NCBI RefSeq assembly: GCF_019551475.1
Contig: NZ_CP047159.1
Coordinates: 1,922,001 to 1,986,000 of the forward strand
DNA: 64,000 nt
Direction: 5' to 3'
Source: Prevotella sp. Rep29
GTDB lineage: Bacteria > Bacteroidota > Bacteroidia > Bacteroidales > Bacteroidaceae
This document shows, piece by piece, positions 18,431-28,091 of the stretch (the stretch's first letter is position 1; each line of letters starts with the position of its first letter). Position numbers and translations under genes: made by a program. The notes beneath the pieces are model-generated. The model searched no databases and was not told where the DNA came from. It saw only the letters and a list, made by a program, of their open reading frames with translations.

Positions 18431-18474
18431 CAAGTCGGGCTGCGCCCGGCATAAAAAGAAAGCCAGCTTTCTTT
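18376..18474. repeat. Cluster of perfect palindromes after the Lnb-type gene
   Basis: An outer 13-bp perfect stem (TCACACCTTTTTT at 18376-18388 with its complement at 18418-18430) encloses a second perfect hairpin (CTCGGC AGA GCCGAG, 18394-18408). Two more follow: GTCGGGC TGC GCCCGGC (18434-18450) and AAAGAAAGC CA GCTTTCTTT (18455-18474). The first stem contains the stop codon of the Lnb-type gene. They may terminate transcription ahead of secA, or be a dispersed palindromic element. Confidence 0.75.
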
Positions 18475-18565
18475 GTTCTGCTCTCGTCTTGCACCGACTT
18501 TGTTACGTGCAACTGCTAAAAAACAACAAGACAAACTATAAATGACCTTAAAAAAACACCATCCT

Positions 18566-18598
18566 TTTGCTCACTTACCCGATTTTTTCGTAACTTTG
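18566..18598 (+). promoter_or_regulatory. Promoter of secA
   Basis: TTTG (18566-18569), a 21-base gap, then TAACTTTG (18591-18598), matching the Bacteroidota primary-sigma consensus. Transcription would start near 18605, about 45 bases before the secA ATG. Confidence 0.8.
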
Positions 18599-18649
18599 CA
18601 CGTACTTTTGGAAAGTACACGTTAAACCTATCTAAAAAACAAAAGACAT

Positions 18650-21600
18650 ATGGGAATTATCAACATACTTCAAAGCATGTTCGGAAACAAGTCCTCGAGA
18701 GACATGAAACTCATTCAGCCATACGTGGACAAAGTGAAATCAGCATACGAACAAATTGAGGAACTCGACAACGACAGCCTGCGCGCAAAAACAAAGGAAA
18801 TACAGTCTTTCGTACAGAACGCCGCAGCCAAAGAACGGGAAGAAATAGAGACCCTCAAAGCAACCATCGAGGACACACCCATCGAGCAGCGTGAGGAAAT
18901 TTTCCACCGCATAGACAAACTGGAAAAGGAAGCACTCGACAAATATGAGGATGCCCTTGACGAAGTGATGCCTGTGGCTTTTTCTATCATCAAAGAGACG
19001 GCACGCCGATTTGCTGAAAACGAACAGACGATTGTCACAGCAACTGAATTTGACCGCGAACTCGCGACAAACCCGGCAAACGACTTCATCTCGATTGAGG
19101 GCGACAAGGCTGTTTATCACAACGAGTGGACGGCTGGAGGAAACCTTCTCAAGTGGGAGATGATACACTATGACGTCCAACTGTTCGGAGGAGTCGTGCT
19201 GCATCAGGGAAAAATCGCCGAGATGGCTACAGGTGAAGGTAAGACGCTCGTAGCCACACTGCCTGTATTTCTCAATGCACTCACCGGGAACGGCGTTCAC
19301 GTGGTGACCGTCAACGACTATCTGGCAAAACGTGACTCTGAGTGGATGGGACCACTCTATATGTTCAACGGACTGTCGGTCGATTGTATCGACAAACACA
19401 AGCCCAACTCTCCGGAGAGGCGAAAAGCATATCAGGCCGACATCACTTTCGGAACGAACAACGAGTTCGGCTTCGACTATTTGAGGGACAACATGGCAAT
19501 CTCTCCTGCCGATCTTGTGCAGAGAAAACATAACTACGCCATTGTGGACGAGGTGGACTCCGTACTTATCGACGATGCGCGTACACCACTCATCATCTCA
19601 GGACCGGTTCCTAAGGGTGACGACCAAATGTTCGAAGAATACCAGCCACTTGTGGAAAGACTGGTCGGCGTACAAAGGCAACTTGCTACACAGTTGCTCG
19701 CCGAAGCTAAACAGAAAATCACTCAGGGACAACAGCAAAACGACCAGAAACTGACGGAAGAAGGATTCGTTGCGCTATACCGCTCGTTCAAAGCCTTGCC
19801 TAAGAACAAACCTCTCATCAAATACCTTTCCGAGGAAGGTATCAAAGCGGGAATGCTCAAGACTGAAGAGTTCTACATGGCAAACAATAACCGTGAAATG
19901 CCGAAAGCCATAGAACCACTCTTCTTTGTGGTCGATGAAAAACTGAATTCCTGCGACCTTACCGACAAAGGTACGGAATGGCTCGCAAAACAAGTGAACG
20001 ACAAAGAACTCTTCGTCTTGCCTGACATCACTTCACAACTTTCTGAACTGGAAGCACAAACACAAATCTCCGACCAGGAGCGTATCGACCGAAAAGACGA
20101 ACTCATGAACTACTATGCGCTGCAGTCGGAACGTGTACACACACTGCAACAACTGCTCAAGGCATACACTATGTTCAACAAGGATGACGAATATGTCGTT
20201 ATCGACGGCGAAGTGAAAATCGTTGACGAACAGACGGGTCGTATCATGGAAGGTCGCCGATGGAGCGACGGACTGCATCAGGCTGTTGAGGCAAAAGAGC
20301 ATGTCAAAGTGGAAGCAGCAACACAGACATTCGCAACCATCACACTGCAGAACTACTTCCGCATGTACCACAAACTCGCGGGAATGACGGGTACTGCATC
20401 AACCGAAGCGGGAGAATTCTGGGATATCTACAAACTGGACGTCGTTGAAATCCCGACAAACAAGCCAGTCATTCGCAACGACATGAACGACCGCGTCTAT
20501 AAAACGGCACGCGAAAAATATAATGCCGTCATCGAAGAAATCATCAGCATGAGAGAAAGCGGCAGACCGACACTCGTCGGAACGACATCCGTCGAAATAT
20601 CTGAACTCCTCTCCAGAATGCTCAAGATGAGAAACATACCGCACAACGTCCTCAACGCCAAACTCCATCAGAAAGAGGCTGACATCGTTGCCGAAGCAGG
20701 AAAATCAACCGACGGACTGGGAGCTGTCACCATCGCAACCAACATGGCTGGACGTGGTACCGACATCAAGCTCTCGCCAGAGGTGAAGGCAGCCGGAGGA
20801 CTTGCCATCATCGGCACCGAACGACACGAAAGCCGACGCGTTGACAGGCAGCTCAGAGGACGTGCAGGACGACAAGGCGACCCTGGCTCATCCGTATTCT
20901 ACGTGTCACTGGAAGACAAACTCATGCGACTCTTCGCATCCGAAAGAATCGCTGCCGTCATGGACAGACTTGGATTCAAAGAAGGGGAAAGAATCGAAGC
21001 ACCCATGATTAACAAAAGTATCGAACGGGCACAAAAGAAAGTAGAAGAAAACAACTTCGGCATCAGAAAACGCCTCCTCGAATATGACGACGTGATGAAC
21101 AAACAACGAACCGTCATCTACGAAAAACGTCACCATGCACTCATCGGAGAACGAATCGGAATGGACATCACCAACGTCATCTGGGACAGAGTCATCAACA
21201 TTATTGATAATAACGACTATCAAAATGCCAAAGAACAACTCCTCAAGACGCTCGCCATAGAGACACCGTTCACCGAAGAAGAATTCATCAACAACAAACG
21301 GGAGGAAATACAGGAAAGAACCTTCCAACAAGCCATTGAGACCTTCAGACGGAAAACCGAACGAATCAAAGATATTGCATTGCCCATCATCAAGCAGGTT
21401 TACGAAAACCAAGGACAGCAATACGAACGCATCATGGTACCTATCACCGACGGGAAAAGGGTTTACAACATTCCATGCGACCTCAAAGAAGCATACGACA
21501 CGGAATGTAAATCTGTCGTCAAACAATTCGAGAAAACCATCATGCTCCACATCATCGACGACTGCTGGAAGGAAAACCTCAGAGAACTCGACGAACTCAA

Positions 21601-21982
21601 ACACAGCGTGCAAAACGCTTCATACGAACAAAAAGACCCGCTGCTCATCTTCAAACTCGAAAGTGTCAAGATATGGGACAACATGATCGACGGCATGAAC
21701 AACCGAATCGCATCCATACTCATGAGAGGACAGATACCCGAGATGCAGCACGAAGACATCAAAGAAGCAGCACCTGAACAACGTTCACAACGATACAACG
21801 AACAGAAAGAAGAACTGCACGACCCCGCACAGCAGGCAGCTGCAGCACACGACACACGGGAAAGCGCACAACAAATCAACCGCACCCCAATCGTCAAAGA
21901 CAAGATGCCCGGCAGAAACGACCCATGCCCGTGCGGAAGCGGCAAAAAATTCAAGAACTGCCACGGAAAAGGTATCAGTTAA
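18650..21982 (+). CDS. secA: Preprotein translocase ATPase SecA
   Basis: A 1110-residue motor ATPase that drives proteins through SecYEG. Walker A is ATGEGKT (193-199). Other signatures are [18 protein letters not shown], the DEAD-type [17 protein letters not shown], and the helicase-II block [12 protein letters not shown]. The C-terminus carries the zinc-binding SecB/lipid-contact motif [14 protein letters not shown]. It is longer than the roughly 900 residues of the E. coli protein, with extra sequence in the N-terminal region and before the preprotein cross-linking domain, as is usual in Bacteroidota. A strong promoter lies just upstream. Confidence 0.98.
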   Translation: MGIINILQSMFGNKSSRDMKLIQPYVDKVKSAYEQIEELDNDSLRAKTKEIQSFVQNAAAKEREEIETLKATIEDTPIEQREEIFHRIDKLEKEALDKYEDALDEVMPVAFSIIKETARRFAENEQTIVTATEFDRELATNPANDFISIEGDKAVYHNEWTAGGNLLKWEMIHYDVQLFGGVVLHQGKIAEMATGEGKTLVATLPVFLNALTGNGVHVVTVNDYLAKRDSEWMGPLYMFNGLSVDCIDKHKPNSPERRKAYQADITFGTNNEFGFDYLRDNMAISPADLVQRKHNYAIVDEVDSVLIDDARTPLIISGPVPKGDDQMFEEYQPLVERLVGVQRQLATQLLAEAKQKITQGQQQNDQKLTEEGFVALYRSFKALPKNKPLIKYLSEEGIKAGMLKTEEFYMANNNREMPKAIEPLFFVVDEKLNSCDLTDKGTEWLAKQVNDKELFVLPDITSQLSELEAQTQISDQERIDRKDELMNYYALQSERVHTLQQLLKAYTMFNKDDEYVVIDGEVKIVDEQTGRIMEGRRWSDGLHQAVEAKEHVKVEAATQTFATITLQNYFRMYHKLAGMTGTASTEAGEFWDIYKLDVVEIPTNKPVIRNDMNDRVYKTAREKYNAVIEEIISMRESGRPTLVGTTSVEISELLSRMLKMRNIPHNVLNAKLHQKEADIVAEAGKSTDGLGAVTIATNMAGRGTDIKLSPEVKAAGGLAIIGTERHESRRVDRQLRGRAGRQGDPGSSVFYVSLEDKLMRLFASERIAAVMDRLGFKEGERIEAPMINKSIERAQKKVEENNFGIRKRLLEYDDVMNKQRTVIYEKRHHALIGERIGMDITNVIWDRVINIIDNNDYQNAKEQLLKTLAIETPFTEEEFINNKREEIQERTFQQAIETFRRKTERIKDIALPIIKQVYENQGQQYERIMVPITDGKRVYNIPCDLKEAYDTECKSVVKQFEKTIMLHIIDDCWKENLRELDELKHSVQNASYEQKDPLLIFKLESVKIWDNMIDGMNNRIASILMRGQIPEMQHEDIKEAAPEQRSQRYNEQKEELHDPAQQAAAAHDTRESAQQINRTPIVKDKMPGRNDPCPCGSGKKFKNCHGKGIS

Positions 21983-22024
21983 ACAGTAACAGAACAAGGA
22001 GACTCTCCTCGCTCATAAAAGACA

Positions 22025-22744
22025 ATGCCTATGATTACTATCTCCAACCTAAAAAAGCAATACGGAGAAACAGTTGCCTGCAACATCCAGGAATTCACCA
22101 TCAACAGTGGTGAAATTCTCGGACTCGTAGGCAATAACGGAGCAGGAAAGACCACGCTATTCCGACTCATGCTCGACCTCATCAAAGCCGATCAAGGAGA
22201 AATTCTGATTTCAACGTCAACAGACATCAATCCTGCAAAGAGCGAAGAATGGAAAACCTTTACTGGAGCATACATCGACGAAGGATTCCTCATCGATTTT
22301 CTCACACCGGAGGAATATTTCACGTTCATTGCGAAAACCCATCAAATCGATGAGACACAAATGAACGAGCGTCTCCAGGAATTCAACGCATTCATGAACG
22401 GAGAAATACTCGGGCACAAAAAACTCATCAGAGACCTTTCCGCAGGAAACAAGCAAAAAGTGGGTATCATAGCGGCTATGATGCATCAACCGCAGGTTCT
22501 CATCCTCGATGAGCCCTTCAACTTCTTAGACCCATCAAGCCAAAACTCACTGAAAAAAATTCTCACCAACTACAACCAACAGACGCAGGCAACAATACTC
22601 ATTTCAAGTCATAACCTCACACATACCGTTGATATCAGCTCGCGCATCGCGCTGCTCGAACACGGAAATATTATTCGCGATATGGATAACAATCACGAGT
22701 CAGCAAGACAAGAACTGGAAGAGTATTTTACAACGAACGAATAG
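22025..22744 (+). CDS. ABC transporter ATP-binding protein (no adjacent permease)
   Basis: A 239-residue ATPase with Walker A GNNGAGKTT (about 38-46), signature LSAGNKQKVG, Walker B VLILDEPF and the switch His in SSHNLTHT. Short ATPases of this form usually pair with a separate membrane permease for export or multidrug-type transport. None lies next to it: secA precedes it by 42 bases and the next gene is convergent. Substrate unknown. An alternative start at 22031 (MITISN) would trim two residues. The 3' end overlaps the opposing gene by 17 bases. Confidence 0.88.
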   Translation: MPMITISNLKKQYGETVACNIQEFTINSGEILGLVGNNGAGKTTLFRLMLDLIKADQGEILISTSTDINPAKSEEWKTFTGAYIDEGFLIDFLTPEEYFTFIAKTHQIDETQMNERLQEFNAFMNGEILGHKKLIRDLSAGNKQKVGIIAAMMHQPQVLILDEPFNFLDPSSQNSLKKILTNYNQQTQATILISSHNLTHTVDISSRIALLEHGNIIRDMDNNHESARQELEEYFTTNE

Positions 22745-23291
22745 AAGTGTCATTACCCGTCAACACTTCATCCATCACGATATCGAAAGCGCCTGTCGGG
22801 AGTGACTCTAAAAACTGAAAACCAAAACAAACACCCAGTTTGTAGGCTGACGGAATCTTTGCAAGGAAACGGTCATAATATCCTTTTCCGCGCCCCAAAC
22901 GATTGTTTTTCATATCGAAAGCCATGCCGGGAACGACAGCAACATCAATAGAATCATAATCCTTAAAACTGTTGCCTCCCGACTCCATGATGTGAAAGGC
23001 ACCCTCATGCAACTGCTCCCGCCCCTCATACTCACAGAGTTCCATATCTTCATCGCTGACCACTGTCGGCAGGAGCACCTTCTTCCCCATCCCTATAAGC
23101 GTTTCCAAAGCATCAGCCGTGTCAACCTCATCGGGCAAAGCATGATACATAAGGACCACACGAGCCGACAAAATGCGGGGATGTACCAACAGACGCTCCA
23201 TCAACTGCCGCGACTGGGCAGCCAACTCATCCGTCGCAAACAACCGTTTCCGACGCCGAATCTCCTTTCTTATACACGATTTTTCTTCCAT
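22728..23291 (-). CDS. 5-formyltetrahydrofolate cyclo-ligase
   Basis: A 187-residue enzyme converting 5-formyl-THF to 5,10-methenyl-THF with ATP. Family marks: the basic N-terminus KEIRRRKR, VVLMYHALPDEVDT, VVPGMAFD, and the phosphate-binding GRGKGYYDRFL. Length is normal for the family. Its start overlaps the S41 protease stop by 22 bases, so the two are probably translated from one minus-strand transcript. Its 3' end overlaps the convergent ABC gene. Confidence 0.93.
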   Translation of the reverse strand: MEEKSCIRKEIRRRKRLFATDELAAQSRQLMERLLVHPRILSARVVLMYHALPDEVDTADALETLIGMGKKVLLPTVVSDEDMELCEYEGREQLHEGAFHIMESGGNSFKDYDSIDVAVVPGMAFDMKNNRLGRGKGYYDRFLAKIPSAYKLGVCFGFQFLESLPTGAFDIVMDEVLTGNDTSIRSL

Positions 23292-24955
23292 GACTTCTTG
23301 TTAGCAACTGCCACCTTCTTCCCTTTCTCCGCCTGTGGCTTCTTGGGGAAAGCCTCTTTCTTCCGCATGACTTCCAGTGCTGATTTAATCACGGGGTCGT
23401 CTTGATTGATATACTCTGCCCATGCTTCCTCATTAAGGATATTATAGACTATGCGACTTGTCAAGAAGCGGTCCAGTAAGCGATACGACTTCTGAATCAT
23501 TAGGTTGCGGCGCTGTAAACCATGTTGGTTTGCATATGTCACAAAACGCTCTACAAGCCCTTGCCGCTTCAGGTAAGCCTGCAACGAAGCCAAGCTATCA
23601 TATTCCCTCAGCAGCTGGCGGTTGTCATCCGTATATTGGAAAGCATACTGCATTACCAATCCGCTCATCACCGCCTCTTTATAGTATGATGTCATGTTCA
23701 ACGTATCCTCGGGTATAAAGATGTCTGGCGTGATGCCACCTCCTCCATAAACCGTTCGTCCGATGGAGGTATGGAATGCGGGACCTTTATGCTGAATGCT
23801 GTCCTGGGAGAAGAATTCTCCATGCAGATAGCGCTGCACCAGATCCTCTTCATAACTCTTGTCCTTGCCATCCACATAAGGCTTCTGAATACACCTGCCT
23901 GAAGGTGTGTAGTAGCGGGCTATCGTCAGACGAATCATGCTATGGTCTGAAAACTCTATCTGTTGCTGGACAAGTCCCTTACCGAACGAGCGGCGTCCGA
24001 TAATCGTTGCCCTGTCGTTGTCTTGCATTGCTCCGGCAAATATCTCCGATGCCGATGCCGAGCCCTCGTTGATAAGAACCACCAACGGAATCTTCTGATA
24101 ACTGCCGCGACCGTCACTGAGATATTCCTCGCGCTTCATCTTCCTGCCTTCGGTATAGACAATCATCCGTTTGGCTGGAAGAAACTCATTGGCTATTCTT
24201 ATCGCTGACGACATCAGACCGCCGACATTGTCGCGCAGGTCGATCACTAAATTTGAGAAACCCTCCTGAGATAATTGTGCCAGCGCCGTAAGGAATTCAT
24301 AATACGTTTTCTCCCCGAAACTTTTTATGCGTATGTACCCCACTTCCTCGTCAATCATATAAGCCGCTGCAATGCTCTTTGTTTCTATATCATCGCGTGT
24401 GACGACAAAGTTTTTCACTTCCTTCTGACCGTAGCGGAGGATGCCCAGTTTCACTTTCGTGTTCTTCGGACCTTTCAGACGACGCATGGCTTCGCTGTTC
24501 GTCACCTGCTTACCTGTAAAGTTCTTGCCATCCACCGCCACGATTTTGTCACCGGCAAGAAGTCCTGCCGACTCTGCCGGACCGCCGGCTATGACATTCT
24601 GAATATGGATTGTATCTTCACGAATCGTGAACTCAATGCCTACTCCCGAGAACGAGCCTTTCAAATCATCGGCTACTGCCTGCACGTCTTTCGCACTGAT
24701 ATAGACCGAATGGGGATCCAGTTCTGAGAGTATCTGCGGCATGGCTTTCTCCACAAGACTGTCGATATTCACCGTATCCACATACTGGTCGTCAATAATC
24801 CGCAGTAGATTATTGAGGCGGTTGCTGCCCGAATTGATAATACTGAGTCGGTTACCGGAAAAATGCTTGGTATAGAACGTGCCTATCAAGATTCCAATAA
24901 TCACGCACAATGCCAGTAATATCGGAGCAAAGCGGTTTGACTTATTCAGATTCAT
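23270..24955 (-). CDS. S41 family C-terminal processing protease (CtpA/Prc-like)
   Basis: A 561-residue protease with one N-terminal membrane anchor (about 10-28), a PDZ domain (about 85-165, with GVGIEFTIRED and GLLAGDKIVAVDG) and the S41 catalytic domain holding EGSASASEIFAGAMQ (nucleophile Ser) and SFGKGLVQ (general-base Lys). It should cleave periplasmic proteins from the C-terminus. The C-terminal tail is Lys-rich. The start overlaps the stop of the deaminase gene upstream. Confidence 0.93.
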   Translation of the reverse strand: MNLNKSNRFAPILLALCVIIGILIGTFYTKHFSGNRLSIINSGSNRLNNLLRIIDDQYVDTVNIDSLVEKAMPQILSELDPHSVYISAKDVQAVADDLKGSFSGVGIEFTIREDTIHIQNVIAGGPAESAGLLAGDKIVAVDGKNFTGKQVTNSEAMRRLKGPKNTKVKLGILRYGQKEVKNFVVTRDDIETKSIAAAYMIDEEVGYIRIKSFGEKTYYEFLTALAQLSQEGFSNLVIDLRDNVGGLMSSAIRIANEFLPAKRMIVYTEGRKMKREEYLSDGRGSYQKIPLVVLINEGSASASEIFAGAMQDNDRATIIGRRSFGKGLVQQQIEFSDHSMIRLTIARYYTPSGRCIQKPYVDGKDKSYEEDLVQRYLHGEFFSQDSIQHKGPAFHTSIGRTVYGGGGITPDIFIPEDTLNMTSYYKEAVMSGLVMQYAFQYTDDNRQLLREYDSLASLQAYLKRQGLVERFVTYANQHGLQRRNLMIQKSYRLLDRFLTSRIVYNILNEEAWAEYINQDDPVIKSALEVMRKKEAFPKKPQAEKGKKVAVANKKSWKKNRV

Positions 24956-25388
24956 GCTCTTCTACATTTATATATATCACTTCAATATTGGCTCTTTTCA
25001 GGAGATTGATGCCGTCTTCCATCCGATACTGCTCTCCATAGACCACCCGTCTGATGCCTGCCTGTATGATGAGCTTGGCACATTCGATACATGGTGAAGC
25101 CGTCACATAGAGCGTGGCACCGTCACTGTTGTTCGACGAGCGTGCCAGTTTGGTGATGGCGTTGGCTTCGGCGTGAAGCACGTAAGGCTTCGTCACATTG
25201 CCCTCGTCCTCACACACATTCTCAAAACCGCTGGGCGTACCGTTATAGCCGTCGCTGATAATCATCTTTTCCTTGACCACCAGTGCTCCCACCTTTCGAC
25301 GCTGACAATAACTGTTTTCTGCCCAGATACGCGCCATGCGCAGATAGCGCAGGTCCAGTTCCCGTTGTTTATCCTTATTATTACTCAT
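24942..25388 (-). CDS. dCMP deaminase family protein
   Basis: A 148-residue zinc enzyme, likely converting dCMP to dUMP. Zinc ligands and catalytic Glu are in HAEANAI and PCIECAK; DGYNGTPSGFENVCED is a typical dCMP deaminase substrate loop. I place the start at 25388 (MSNNKDKQ); the eight residues of the longer frame are basic, unconserved and overlap nothing useful. It sits four bases after the M3 peptidase stop codon and overlaps the S41 gene. Confidence 0.92.
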   Translation of the reverse strand: MSNNKDKQRELDLRYLRMARIWAENSYCQRRKVGALVVKEKMIISDGYNGTPSGFENVCEDEGNVTKPYVLHAEANAITKLARSSNNSDGATLYVTASPCIECAKLIIQAGIRRVVYGEQYRMEDGINLLKRANIEVIYINVEEHESE

Positions 25389-25392
25389 TGGT

Positions 25393-27486
25393 CTATGCTT
25401 TCTTTGTCGCATTTACTTTGATTCCGTTACGCTTCAGCAGGGCGTCGATAGTGGGCTCTCCACCTCGGAAACGCTTGTAGAGCGTCATGGGGTGTTCCGT
25501 CCCGCCGCGTGAGAGGACATGGTCGCGGAACCGCTGTGCGGTGCTTTCATTGAAGATGCCTTCTTTCTTGAACACGCTGAAAGCGTCTGCCTCGAGCACT
25601 TCCGCCCATTTATAGCTGTAATAGCCTGCGGCATATCCACCTGCCATGATGTGCGAGAACTGCACCGTCATGCAGGTATTCTCCAACTGTTTGGAGATGA
25701 TGGCTTTCCGCCATGCCTGTTTCTCAAACTTCAGGAGGTCTTCGTCGAAAACATCCTTCTGTGTGTAATACGCCATGTCGAGCATTCCGAAACTGACTTG
25801 GCGCAGACAAGCGGTAGCTGCCATGAAGTTGCGGCTTCTGACTATGCGGTTGATGAGTTCTTCGGGAAGCGGTTCGCCTGTCTCGTAGTGGAAAGCGAAA
25901 GTGCGAAGGAATTCCTTTTCTATCGCATAGTTTTCCATGAACTGCGACGGCAACTCCACGAAATCCCACCACACATTTGTTCCCGAAAGGCTTTCGAAGC
26001 GTGTGTTGGCAAACATGCCGTGCAGCGAATGTCCGAACTCATGGAGGAAAGTGGTCACCTCGTCCAGTGTCAGCAGTGCGGGCTTCTTGGCGGTCGGCTT
26101 GGTCAGGTTCATGACGACGCTCACGTGCGGACGCACATTTTCCCCTTTCTTGTCTATCCACTGCCCCTGGAACTCGGTCATCCACGCCCCGCCCTGCTTG
26201 CCTTTGCGCGGGTGGAAGTCGGCGTAGAACACCGCCAGATAGCTGCCGTCCTTGTCGAACACCTCGTATGCCTTCACGTCACGGTGATACACCGGAATCT
26301 TCTTATTCTCCTTGAACGTGATGCCATACAGCCGACGGGCAAGTCCGAACACGCCCTCAATCACTTTCGACAGCTCGAAATACGGGCGGAGCATCTCCGA
26401 GTCGATGTTGAATTTCTTCATTTGCAGCTTATGCGAGTAGAACGCACCGTCCCAGGGCTTCAGTTCGAAGTCTTTCCCTTCTATCTTTTTGGCAAGTCTG
26501 ATGACCTCCTCGCGCTCTTTGAGTGCGGTCGGTTTATACGCCTTGATGAGGTCGTCAAACAACTGATACACGTTCCGCTTATTGGATGCCATGCGCTTTT
26601 TCAGCACATAGTCGGCAAACGTCTTATAGCCCAGCAGCTGTGCTGTCTCGCGACGGAGGTTGATCAGTCGCTTGCAGATGTCCACGTTGTTTTCCGTATT
26701 GTCGTGTGTGCAGAGCGTGTTGTACGCCATATACATCTGTTTGCGCAATTCGCGCTGTGTGGAATGTTGCATGAACGGTCCCATGCTCGGAGCGTCGAGC
26801 GTGAAGACCCATCCTTTCAGCTTCCGTTCCTTGGCTGCCTGTGCAGCTGCCTCCACCGCCGTCTCGGGCAGTCCGCCGAGTTGGTCTTTCCTGGTGATGT
26901 GCAGTGTATAGGCTTTTCGCTCTTTCAACAGATTTTGTGAGAACTGGAGTGAGAGCATGCCCATTTCCTCTGAGAGCTTGCGCAGTTTCTCTTTGTCGGC
27001 ATCACTCAGCAGTGCACCGCTTCTCACGAAGCCCGAATAGCAGTTATCGAGCAGCATTTTCTCCTCCGGAGTCAAGCGTCGATGATGCAGGTGAACGGCT
27101 CTGACGCGCTCAAACAGGCGTTTGTCCAACTGTATGTCGTTGGCATGTTTGGTCAGCAGCGGCTGCATTTTCTGAGCCAGGGCATCCATTTCGTCGCTCG
27201 TCTCCGCTCCCATCAGGTTGAAGAATGCGGCAGACACGCGTGAGAGCAGGTCGTAGTAGCCGTCCTTGTCCTCGTCGGTATCGATGATGGTATTGTCGAA
27301 AGTCGGTTTTGCCGGATTGGTCACAATCTTCTCTATCTGCTCCTTCTCACGGCGCATGCCTTCCATGAACGCCTCCTCGTAGTCTTCCAACCGTATCAGG
27401 TTGAAAGGAATGACCTCATGGGGTGTCTGGTATTTTTCAAAAAAAGGGTTCTTGCGCAACGCCTTCCCTGTCGCTCTCTTGTTCAT
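25393..27486 (-). CDS. dcp: M3 family metallopeptidase, peptidyl-dipeptidase Dcp-like
   Basis: A 697-residue zinc peptidase. The HExxH motif is in TTFLHEFGHSLHG, with a downstream Glu-containing helix (DFVELPSQFMENY), characteristic of M3A enzymes. No signal peptide is visible from the chosen start, so it may act in the cytoplasm; some Bacteroidota relatives carry one. I choose the ATG at 27486 because a TAACTTTG -7 box lies at 27513-27520, inside the longer frame that opens at 27537. It is the first gene of a minus-strand operon with the deaminase, S41 protease and cyclo-ligase. Confidence 0.93.
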   Translation of the reverse strand: MNKRATGKALRKNPFFEKYQTPHEVIPFNLIRLEDYEEAFMEGMRREKEQIEKIVTNPAKPTFDNTIIDTDEDKDGYYDLLSRVSAAFFNLMGAETSDEMDALAQKMQPLLTKHANDIQLDKRLFERVRAVHLHHRRLTPEEKMLLDNCYSGFVRSGALLSDADKEKLRKLSEEMGMLSLQFSQNLLKERKAYTLHITRKDQLGGLPETAVEAAAQAAKERKLKGWVFTLDAPSMGPFMQHSTQRELRKQMYMAYNTLCTHDNTENNVDICKRLINLRRETAQLLGYKTFADYVLKKRMASNKRNVYQLFDDLIKAYKPTALKEREEVIRLAKKIEGKDFELKPWDGAFYSHKLQMKKFNIDSEMLRPYFELSKVIEGVFGLARRLYGITFKENKKIPVYHRDVKAYEVFDKDGSYLAVFYADFHPRKGKQGGAWMTEFQGQWIDKKGENVRPHVSVVMNLTKPTAKKPALLTLDEVTTFLHEFGHSLHGMFANTRFESLSGTNVWWDFVELPSQFMENYAIEKEFLRTFAFHYETGEPLPEELINRIVRSRNFMAATACLRQVSFGMLDMAYYTQKDVFDEDLLKFEKQAWRKAIISKQLENTCMTVQFSHIMAGGYAAGYYSYKWAEVLEADAFSVFKKEGIFNESTAQRFRDHVLSRGGTEHPMTLYKRFRGGEPTIDALLKRNGIKVNATKKA

Positions 27487-27512
27487 ACTAACGTGTCGCT
27501 TCGTTGATGTTG

Positions 27513-27735
27513 CAAAGTTACGATTAAGCGAGGACAATACAAAAAGAATCGCATTCTTTTTTATTGTCGAGCGTAAGTAATTTATGAAAAGTTACGATTA
27601 AGCGAGCGAAAAACCAAATTCTATTTGAGTTTTTTCGAGCGTGAGTAACTTGGGCGTCAGCCAAAGTTACGAATAAGTGAGAGAAATGCAAAAGAAAAGT
27701 TTGTTTTTCTTTTCATTTCCGAGAATCAAGATAAC
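27513..27735 (-). promoter_or_regulatory. Triplicated promoter module upstream of dcp
   Basis: Three units of about 74-75 bases are arranged in tandem. Read on the minus strand, each has TTTG, a 19-20 base gap containing a CTCGCTTAATCG-like sequence, and a -7 box: TAACTTTG at 27513-27520, TAACTTTT at 27587-27594 and TAACTTTG at 27662-27669. Each unit also holds its own A/T hairpin (for example AAAAAGAAT CGC ATTCTTTTT), enclosed by longer imperfect inverted arms (GTTACGATTAAGCGAG with CGAGCGTAAGTAA). The third unit has the most degraded arm. Confidence 0.75.
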
Positions 27736-27888
27736 GACCCGACTTTTCGTCGCCAAAAACAATGAAAAGAATTTTGCTGACAATGATGTTTCATCCTCAA
27801 CGGTGGAAGTGAATATTTATGCAAACGGGCAAGACGGAAAAGTGTCTTCGCAACTTATTGATATTCAAATAGTTGGAAAACCCGTTTC

Positions 27889-28020
27889 AAAAGGGGAACT
27901 TTTGCACTCTAAAAGGGGAACTTTTAGGAGCTAAAAGGGGAACTTTTGGAAGCTAAAAGTGGCACTTTTGGAAAGCGAAAGTTCTACGTGCATATTTATA
28001 CGCTTTCGCCGTATATTTAT
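27889..28020. repeat. 22-base-period dyad array, locus B
   Basis: Four 15-base units at 27889, 27911, 27933 and 27955 are separated by 7-base spacers. The first three read AAAAGGGGAACTTTT and the fourth is the perfect dyad AAAAGTGGCACTTTT. A half-unit (GAAAGTTC) follows at 27977, then two TATATTTAT-type motifs about 20 bases apart. It lies between the dcp promoter region and the terminator of the glycan operon. Confidence 0.88.
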
Positions 28021-28025
28021 TCTAC

Positions 28026-28070
28026 CGAAAAACGGGGTTGCAACCCTGCGGTCACAACCCCGTTTTTTAA
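28026..28070 (-). terminator. Terminator of the glycan-utilisation operon
   Basis: A 10-bp stem (AACGGGGTTG at 28031-28040 with CAACCCCGTT at 28055-28064) is flanked by A-runs and T-runs, so it can work in both directions. It is 22 bases past the last gene of the minus-strand operon. Confidence 0.88.
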
Positions 28071-28091
28071 TAAGTTATTCAGAATCTACGT

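Noticed and set aside
25519..26940. A 473-codon plus-strand frame opposite dcp
   Set aside because: The minus-strand M3 peptidase is unmistakable here; this is its shadow.
27677..27934. An 85-codon frame (plus strand) upstream of the glycan operon
   Set aside because: It runs through the third promoter module and into dyad array B, so its codons are explained by repeats; no family features.
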